Shown here: positions 56,061-64,000 of the stretch, piece after piece | How positions within the stretch are numbered: position 1 is the first letter of the stretch | Layout: every line of letters starts with the position of its first letter | Assembly (NCBI GenBank): GCA_027886175.1 | Contig: JAJNNQ010000004.1 | Span: 2,480,001 to 2,544,000, forward strand | DNA: 64,000 nt | DNA from: Phylloscopus collybita | Lineage: Eukaryota > Chordata > Aves > Passeriformes > Phylloscopidae | Direction: 5' to 3' | Position numbers and translations under genes: made by a program | Notes under the pieces: model-generated | The model's database searches: none | What the model was told of the DNA's origin: nothing | Seen by the model: only the letters and a program-made list of their open reading frames with translations

Positions 56061-59000
56061 TAGATTTTTAATTACTCTCTCTTCTCTTTTCCCAGGATTT
56101 TTCCAAAATTGTCTTGGCATTTTGCATTTTTATTTTCTACTAGTTTCCTTGTTTAGATGTTGGGTAAAGCCTTGTTGCTGTTACACTTTGTATTTAAAAT
56201 TGGTAAAATTCAGAAGTGACAAGAAAAAGACGTTTAAAAAACTGTTGCCATGCTGTTTGCATGTGTGCCAGATAGCATATTGTGTCTGTTTTCTCTGCAG
56301 AATACCCTGCCCTTACTCTGCAAGAATTTCAAGTGTGACCTCCTGAGGCACAGTGAATTTCTTCAATACCACACCCCTGCTTACCCACCTCTGTACCCCA
56401 ACACTTGGTTGTGTACTCCCACTACCACCCTTCTTATGTCCTCCAGTTCTGGTGCTGGTCGCACCCTTTTGGTGGGGCATTTCAGCTAGCTAAAGCAGCA
56501 GGTTTGGCTTGTAGTGGAGAGGCTGCAGAGGGCCAACAGTACCACACCTGATACAAGTTAAAGACAGGGTCAAAAGTGGGGCATGAGGAGGATTAAATCC
56601 TCTCTCTGGGTGCAAAGAGCATTATGCCAGCTTCTTCTGAAAACACATGGGTAGCTTCCTAATCTGAATGTTCATCACCATTTCTTTCATCACCATTTCC
56701 TTCCACCTCAGCCAAGCTTCCCTGTTTTCCCCCATCTTGTGCTCTTGCTGCTGTGCTTGTTGGGCCCTTCCTTTGGGTGTTTTAGCTTCGTAACCTTTTC
56801 AGGGAAGCAGCCAAACAAAACTAAGTCTGCAAGTTATATTTAACGTACACTGGTTGACACTGATAAGATGGTTGGTGTGTGGAGTCCTTGTGTCTTTAAA
56901 CTGTTTGCATTGCTGAAGTTAACAGCTGACTCAAATGTTTCTTCTGTTGAGAAGGTTGATTATTCCTTGTCTGTACAGTTTCAGAAGTAATATGCTTAAG
57001 AGGGAACTGCTGACCAGTTGTCTTCCTTTCCTCTTACCAGAGGATTTTTCTAAAAGATTCAGCCTATTGTGGCAACAGGCTTGAATTTCTCCTGGAGCAG
57101 CTGTTTTTTTTCCTTTCAAAAACGTCCTGTTAACTCCTGATGTAGTCATGTCTGGGCTAAGTAGACTTTAGTAGAGCTATGAGGGCTCTCAGTAGCACAG
57201 AGCTCTGAAGTGGGGAGAAAAGACTGATATAGAAACAACTGATGGTCTTTCAGCAATTGAGTTTTTATGCACTGCACACTACTCCCCACTCTTTCACAAT
57301 CTTGTTTGGTAGCAGCATAGGAAGAGAAGATGAAGGCTCTCTGCTACTGGCTAGGCTAGGAAAAGAATTCTAGCTAATAAGCACAATATGTTCCACAAGC
57401 ATGTGTTTAAATTTCCTCTCATTTTGGGATCTGTTACACCCCTGCAATCAACGGTTAAAGAGGTCTGCAGCATTTACTGTTTGCATTGGCCACAATTGGT
57501 ACCTGCATTAGCACCAATTTCATAAACATCTCTGAAAAGATGTGATTAGGAGTTAAAAAGCAGAGGTTGTAATTGTAGAATGGCATGTGGTTGTTCAAGT
57601 ATACATGAAGTAGCTGACATTTCTTTAAATGCACTTCACTGAAGCCTGTTTTATAAACTGAGTAATTCAAGCAAGTTGGAACTTTTTTTGCCAGTTTTGC
57701 TATTTTCTGTCATTAAATTATAGAAAGATTTATTTTGAAATGGGCAAATGCTTCAACAGATAGGAATTGGAGCCACTTCTTTACAGAAGTTTTGGCTTAC
57801 TTCTCCCTGTTGCTCCCAATTCCCCTTTTGCTGTGGTAGGGTATCTGATTTATGTGTTGTGTTTGCTTTTTTTCTTCTTACACCTCTGCAAAGTATTAGA
57901 TTTCCCTGTCTAACTGGGACTTTTCAAACTCAGAGGTATGTTTCATGGGGAAAAAATGAATAGCTAAATACTTGAATTACTTCTTGTCATGCTGAAGGAG
58001 TTCTTTGTCACTGCTCTGTTTACTCCTGCATTTTAAGTTACCATCTTGTTTATGTTGTCACTGGTGTGGTCTTAAAAACTATGGCAGCAAATTAGGGAAA
58101 TCAAAATGTCCAAGAAATCTTCTATCTTGCTGACATTTCATTTTCCTTCAGCTCTGTTAGGATTTAAGGCCTTGGTGTCCTGCATGAATCATGAAGGAAT
58201 TCTCTTGCAGCTGAAGAAAGTGCAAAGCAATTCTCACTCTGAATGTAGGAAAAAGGAAAGGGAAATGGTTGCTTGGGTAAAACTAAACCCTCAACAGCTT
58301 CTGCATATTTTCCAAAGGACTCCTCCTGTTACTTGCTTTTCTGGACTCAGGAAGTTATTCCTAGTTGCCCTTTTGCTTGCTTTCTTTCATGAGAACTGTT
58401 TTAGGTTTTAGTCTGTAGCCTTATCTGTTTCCTGACAGCTTACACCTTCATCAGGTGGCTTTGGCAGGGTGGAAAGTGATGAGCTGTAGTCTAATTTTAA
58501 CCACCAAAACACAATCTGCTGAAGAATGTTGATGACTGCAAGTTCAGGTATGTAACTCCTGCTGTTTTAAGCACAGCAGTTTATTTACCATACTCTGCCA
58601 CAATAATGATTTGTTTATAAATGAGACAGAAAAATAGGATACATGACTCAAAAATATTACAGCAATTGCTCTTAGAGATTTCCTTATGTGCTTGTTCAAT
58701 ACTTTCAATGTAAATTTTATCTTCATATATCTTCTATCTTTGATAGAACTGCAGCATTTTATTGCCCAAAATTGGCAGAAGTCCTCAAAGTGTTATATAG
58801 GATGAAAGAGTTTAAAAATGGGCAAAAAATGTGTTGCAAAGTTGCTGTTTAATTCACTATGGCTCACTTGAAATAGTTGCCAAAGCAAGTAATTTTATTC
58901 CTAAGTTGAAGAAAGCTTTTAAATCAGTTACTAAGAAGGAAAGACTCAAGTACTTCTCTTGAGAATAGTTACATTGTTGTAATTAAATTATTAATTAAGT

Positions 59001-59242
59001 CTGTCTACAGTCTTGCCACTATTAGTTCATTTAGCATTGAGTTGTGCGTTTCGTTGTGCAAAATGAGCCATTGAGAATCCTGTAGCTGCCTCCTCCTATT
59101 GTAAAGGGCAAATAGATTGTAGAGCTTGGGCTCATATGTTCGAGAACTTGAGATAAGTGATTGTCCTCCGCCTCTTAGTTGGTTCCAGTGGCCTTTTAGT
59201 TAGGGATGAGTATGGAGAATACTATCAGACCAGTCATTAGAG

Positions 59243-59388
59243 TGTTTGTTTGGTTGGTTGGTTTGGGGTGTTTTTTTGTTTTGTTTGGTTGTTTTTGTTG
59301 GGGTGGTGGTGAGTTTTTTCCTTCTTGTGGTTTGTTTTGTTTGTTGGTTTCCTTTGATCCTTGTTTTGTTTTGTTTTGTTTTTAAATT
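59243..59388. repeat. GT-rich low-complexity tract
   Basis: The longest of five GT-rich stretches, with GTTTGGTTGGTTGGTTTGGG at its start and a (TTTTG)n run at its end. Confidence 0.8.
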
Positions 59389-59769
59389 CATGGAGAACTT
59401 GACCAAACCAGGCAGGCTTCTCATTTCCTTTCATGTTTCATTGGATGTGACCATTAAAAATGCAGAGTCTGAGGCTATACTAGTCATCTGTAGAAGAACC
59501 AATACTCCAGAATTTGAGGCTGTGAAAGATGTGTGACTTTCTACTGGGAGCTCTTCAATTCAATGGCCTGGGACAGGTAATCCAGAAAAAGGAAGAGGTC
59601 TTGTCTCCAAAAATAGTGTCTTCTTTTGTGTTGGGCTTATTTAGTAACCTGCAGCCATAGTCCAATACTCTCTAACCAAGTTCTCATGCACGTATCCAGG
59701 ACTTTGATTTAGCAGAATGTTACAGCAATATACTGAAATTGCAGCATAATCACAATTCAAATATACTGT

Positions 59770-59841
59770 TGTCCTGGTTTAGGGCAAATTTGGGAAGGAC
59801 CTGTTTGGAAGTTTCCTCCCAAGTTTACCCTAAACAGGACA
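59770..59841. mobile_element. 72-bp foldback element with 7-8-bp flanking duplication
   Basis: The left arm TGTCCTGGTTTAGGGCAAAT and the right arm ending TTTACCCTAAACAGGACA are near-perfect reverse complements, so the whole element folds into one hairpin. It is flanked by ATACTGT(T) at 59763-59769/70 and 59842-59848/49. A 7-8-bp duplication fits a hAT-type non-autonomous transposon; the TG...CA ends and TGTCCTGGTTT start also resemble avian ERVL LTR ends. Confidence 0.65.
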
Positions 59842-61154
59842 ATACTGTTCGAATTCTCATTTCTGGTCTCTGAATGCTTGCTGTCATGACACTGTGTCCT
59901 CACAGTAACTGGGAAGAAATACACAGGTTACACCCAGCTCAAGCCAGTTACTGTCTTCCAAACTGATTTTTTTAGTTGACTATTTTTTATACTACTTATA
60001 TTGGGATGAGTCACATACACACTACCCTGCCAGGCTGGCCTGGCTAGCTCAGGAAAACATTACTCTTGACTAATTGTTTCAGGGAAGACTGTTTACTTGA
60101 TTTTAGGACTGAATGATACAGCTGTATTCCCAAAGAAAATTTTTTTATCCAGTCCCTCTTGTGCTGACATAGTTTCATCTTTCTTTACGACAATTCATTG
60201 TTTTTCCTTACATTCTTCCTTCAGCACATCAATTCTTGCCCATCTCCTCTGGGCCTTCCTCCATTACAGGGGCCAGTCACCCATTCTCATACTTTTCAGG
60301 AATCTCACACATGCATTTTGCAGAAAAAGTTGGGATTTTTTTGTCTTCAGAAAGGAAGAAATTTTAAGGGGTGATACATTTTCTATATTAAGAGGAAGAG
60401 ATCTTGTTCTTTACTTAAGAAATCCCAAGACTTCCACTTGTACTTAATTACCACATGTGTGATAATAACCACAGCTGCTCACTCTGAAAGAAGGAAGCTT
60501 TGGATGTCTACTTTTACAGCTCAGTCCAAATTTCTTGCCCTTTTTTGGTGTGGGTGTTTGTTTTTTGATAGGATTAGACTCTTCATTCATCACTTCAATG
60601 ATGCTGATGCTGTCAGATCCAGAAGAATACTGCCTGCATGTAAAGGAAGTCTAAAGGGAGAGTTATTCCCAGACTGGTTGTAAACCAGCAAGGTGGAGTC
60701 TTACAGCCCTCGTAGGACGTCGTATGAATTCAAGCCACAGAAGTATGCCTTACTGATAAATTTTTCAATTTCAATTATTTTAAGCTTGATCATGCAGGCT
60801 TTCTCATAGGTATTCTGAGCTGATACAGTGTTATATCAACTGATTTTATGGTGGTGGATTTACTCTGAGGACTTCCAGGAGTTGCTGTCAGAAAAATACT
60901 TGTGTATTATATTGAGGAACTGAAAAAGAATTTATTTAACAAAAACCTCAAATCCTGTTGTATGTATATACTTTCAGTTTTTGTCTTAATTTTTTTCTTT
61001 ATAAGTTCAGACAGAAAAATATTTTTCCTAGTGTTCTTCATTTTTTGCATGACAAGGGACTGAAATTGTTCAGAGTTTACGTGTTCAGCATGGTGAGGAA
61101 TGGGGCAGGTTCTTTAGTATGGATACTACAGCATGGAAATCTCTTGGGTTTGTA

Positions 61155-61212
61155 TAATAGTATAATAATAATCTATATATTATATATATAGTAGTATAAT
61201 AGTGTATAATAA
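61155..61212. repeat. AT-rich simple repeat
   Basis: TATAATAGTATAATAATAAT followed by TATATATA runs. Simple sequence only. Confidence 0.8.
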
Positions 61213-62487
61213 CCTATTTCCCCAAGTGAGTTCTCATGTAGCTGTTTCAGCTTTCTTTCTTTCAGCAGAAAGAACTCAGGTTGTTTGGAAATTAGCTATT
61301 TAAAACATAGGCGTCCACAAATCACAGTTATAGGATCAGTGGAGTTGCCTTTCTTTGATACTGTCATCAGCTGACAAACTCAAGATTTCCTCATGGTAAA
61401 TCTTCACATAACTGAAACAAATTTTAAATACACGTGTAATAAATTTTACACTCAAATGTTCAAGCAAGCTTATCATAACATTAGGTAACCTAATAGTATC
61501 ACCATCCTTCCATCAATATTGATAATTACCTCTTGGTCTGTCTACTACGGTTGCTAGAACTTGGACTTTTTGATTCATATAAGAGCCACCAGTTAATTGA
61601 CATGTACATGACTTCAGTGATGAGATGTAATTAAACTAAATAAATATCTGCAAATGGTGCTTTCTTGTGTTGTTCACGGTGCTGCCTGGGTTCCTACACC
61701 AAATATAAGCCCAACCTCCTTCAACACTTTTACTCCTTCAGTCACAGAAAAAATTAGAAATCCATACATACAGGAGATGGCATTATCCTTGCTTGTTTTT
61801 CACAGTAGGATTGCCACAAAATCTTGCTACCTGGTAAATCCATCATCTCTGTGATGAGATATGAGTACAGAAGTAAGACTTTTCTCCTGCTAGACATCTT
61901 TTCACCATTTTGAATAGTATATAATTTTCTCTGAGTGCTCGTGTGCCTCACCTTGCTTCTCTACAGCATCATTCTTCTCTCTTAACAAAGATTCATCTGT
62001 TTTTTTCTACTAATACTATCAGAATTTAAACACCTGTGTTTTCCAACACATTATCTGATCTTTTGTACATGATAATGAGACACTGACCTACTCTGTTACA
62101 GAGCTTGTCAGCAATTGAACAGAGAATTGAATTCAGAAAGTGAGGCAGTAACCTTTTATTATGGACTGTTAACGTTTTACTGTTTCATACTATAAAATGT
62201 GCCACAGAGATGAAAGTGGAAAATGCTGTTGGGAACAGCATTGGAATGAAAAGCATGTCTCTGAAGACTGCTTTGGGTTCATGAATGAGTTTGGCCTGAG
62301 GAAAGAGTAGCTTGCTTAATATTTCTCTGTGCTTTCAAGCTGAGTTTTACTTTTATTCTGCTTGCCTCTTGAATCCTATACATAAGAGATATAAAAGGGA
62401 GTTTAGCAATTCCCAGGGCATAGGAGAGCTTTCTGAGCAATGTCCTCACCACTCATGTAGGGCTCCAAACCCAGCCCCGCCCCCACA

Positions 62488-62516
62488 AAAAAAAAAGAAA
62501 AAAGAAAAAAAAAAAA
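62488..62516. repeat. A-rich run
   Basis: Adenines with occasional guanines, preceded by a C-rich CCCCGCCCCCAC. It may be the tail of an old insertion, but no element body is recognised. Confidence 0.65.
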
Positions 62517-64000
62517 TCAACTGTAAAAGACCTGCTAGTGCTGAAATGTCAAAAGCCTAACGGAACATTCTGGGCAAGCTTTGCCTAATTATGGTGGAAG
62601 CATTATTTCTTCTTCAAATTTCTGAAAATAGTATCATTAGGAAGTCCACCATGGACTTTTCTCAGCTTTGTGCAGAAGATAGTTTCTGTAGCAGCCTCAT
62701 TGTCTCAGACAAGACTAAGCAGCATCATGCTTTTGGAACAAAGTCATGAAGTCATGTTTAGCTTCAGCGGCCAAGTGCTTACTCATGATGTCACAACAGG
62801 AGGTTAGCTGACAGCAGTGTGGCAGTCTGTTGTGCTGCTGTCGTATCATGTATGGTAAAATCCAGCTGCAATGACAAATGATTATTTGCCGGACTGAATA
62901 AGGTGCCTGATAGCATTCCTATGCAAAGAGTTGTCCCCATTACCCATAGAGCAATTAAAATCTGAATTAAACTCTGCAGTCTTTTTATTGCTCCTTTTGA
63001 TTTCACTGATTATCATGTTGGCATCTGGTGTTAATGCCTCAAGTTCTCCAGGCTTACTGAGAACCTCAAACCATTACAAACCATATGAAATCAGGTCTGT
63101 TGGCTGACTTGCATTGGAAGTGAATGTAAGGAGTTGCCCCAGTGCAGAGATACAAGCATGATTATGTGGAGAAGGATGATAGCAGCCCAGTTTGGCCTGA
63201 GGCAGTTAAAAGGTGGTTTTGGGCCTTTGTGAAGTTTAGTGGAAGTGGCATTTGTTCTGTAAGCTCTATCAGGGCCATGCCAAGTTGTCTCCTGGCACTC
63301 TGCCCCATCATCCCTTGGCTTGCCAGGGATTTGCCCTACACTTACCAGCCTTCTGTTGGAGAAATGGACATCTTCCCAGCCCATTTTCCTGCACCATGGG
63401 AGTAGTCTGCAGAGCATTTTCGCTGTTATCCCATATATTCCTCCTCCTCCTAATATATACTTGTCAGACTCTCCTTCCAGTTTCAGGGAGTTATTCTAAC
63501 CCAGCATCAGTTTACTAATAGGTGAAGTTACCTAAATATCTTTAGGTTAATTCTTCTGACTAGGCACAGGCAGGCCATTAAAAGTTAGAGGAAATAGGAT
63601 ATTCTGACATGGTAGAAAAGGCAAAACTAGTTTTTGCACGTTTTATAGGTAATATCAATTATGTTTTCTAGTGAGGTGAAGATGTACACATTTGGTTTTG
63701 TTTTCAGCTTCTCTAGCTTGTAAGAAACAAGACAAATGGCAGATATCAAAGATGTCATCCAGGCTCTAAAAGATGCTGTTTAGGTCTCAAAGCCTTCCAG
63801 TTTGCCGTTTCATAACTTTGAACTATTTGATGAACTTACACAGTTTTAAGATATACCATGGATTATACCAAATAATTACAAAATTATATCAAATAATTAA
63901 AAATCCATTATTGCCAAATAATTACAGGACATTCTACTACCTAACATTACTTTCACATGACTTTTGTTATGATTATTGTTGGCAGGCAGATTTAACGGTT

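Larger units (their letters stand above)
56061..64000. other. Intergenic DNA right of THAP1, no gene recognised
   Basis: About 8 kb, T-rich on the + strand for the first part. In mammals the next genes on this side are nicotinic receptor subunit genes, but no CHRNA6/CHRNB3 exon is seen here. Contents: a GT-rich tract (59243-59388), a foldback element (59770-59841), an AT-rich run (61155-61212) and an A-rich run (62488-62516). Open frames are short and lack domain-like sequence. Confidence 0.6.

Noticed and set aside
54502..64000. CHRNA6/CHRNB3 exons expected next to THAP1 by mammalian gene order
   Set aside because: No acetylcholine-receptor-like exon was found; if the order is conserved these genes lie further right.

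Overview
The window is nuclear DNA from a bird, most probably a neoavian. The evidence is CR1 LINE 3' ends that finish in the ATTCTATGA-type tail, ERVL-like LTRs of types I recognise from avian genomes, very GC-rich compact CpG islands, and coding exons almost identical to vertebrate RNF170 and THAP1. No bacterial, organellar or viral genome is present. Species cannot be fixed by eye.

Layout. (1) 1-12.2 kb: the 3' five coding exons of RNF170 on the + strand (4886-4961, 7050-7158, 8165-8238, 10121-10225, 11892-12161), encoding an ER-membrane RING-type E3 ubiquitin ligase. The first ~47 codons and the promoter lie left of the window. (2) ~13-31 kb: no recognisable gene; degraded repeats and one nearly full-length avian ERV LTR (28613-29475). 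(3) 31-44 kb: A-rich on the + strand, without recognisable exons, containing a 219-bp uninterrupted homopurine microsatellite. (4) 44.0-45.3 kb: an intronless, extremely GC-rich Jun-family bZIP gene on the minus strand inside a CpG island, with an AU-rich instability motif just after its stop. (5) 46-49.4 kb: a putative solo LTR (47667-48180), a GTTA microsatellite and a GC-rich 32/35-bp minisatellite leading into a second CpG island. (6) 49.5-54.5 kb: THAP1, all three coding exons on the + strand (49522-49592, 49944-50139, 54037-54501), with a CCAAT/GC-box/YY1 promoter. (7) 54.5-64 kb: THAP1 3' UTR, then non-coding DNA with a small foldback element flanked by a 7-8-bp duplication.

RNF170 and THAP1 are adjacent and co-oriented in mammals too, so this is a conserved neighbourhood. 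What differs is the interval between them: about 37 kb here, holding a Jun-family gene that I do not associate with this locus in mammals. That protein mixes sequence signatures of JUN, JUNB and JUND, keeps an intact bZIP, lacks the two canonical JNK Ser-Pro sites, and has a long non-canonical C-terminal tail. It is the strongest candidate in the window for an under-described gene. The three genes do not form a pathway; they share a genomic address.
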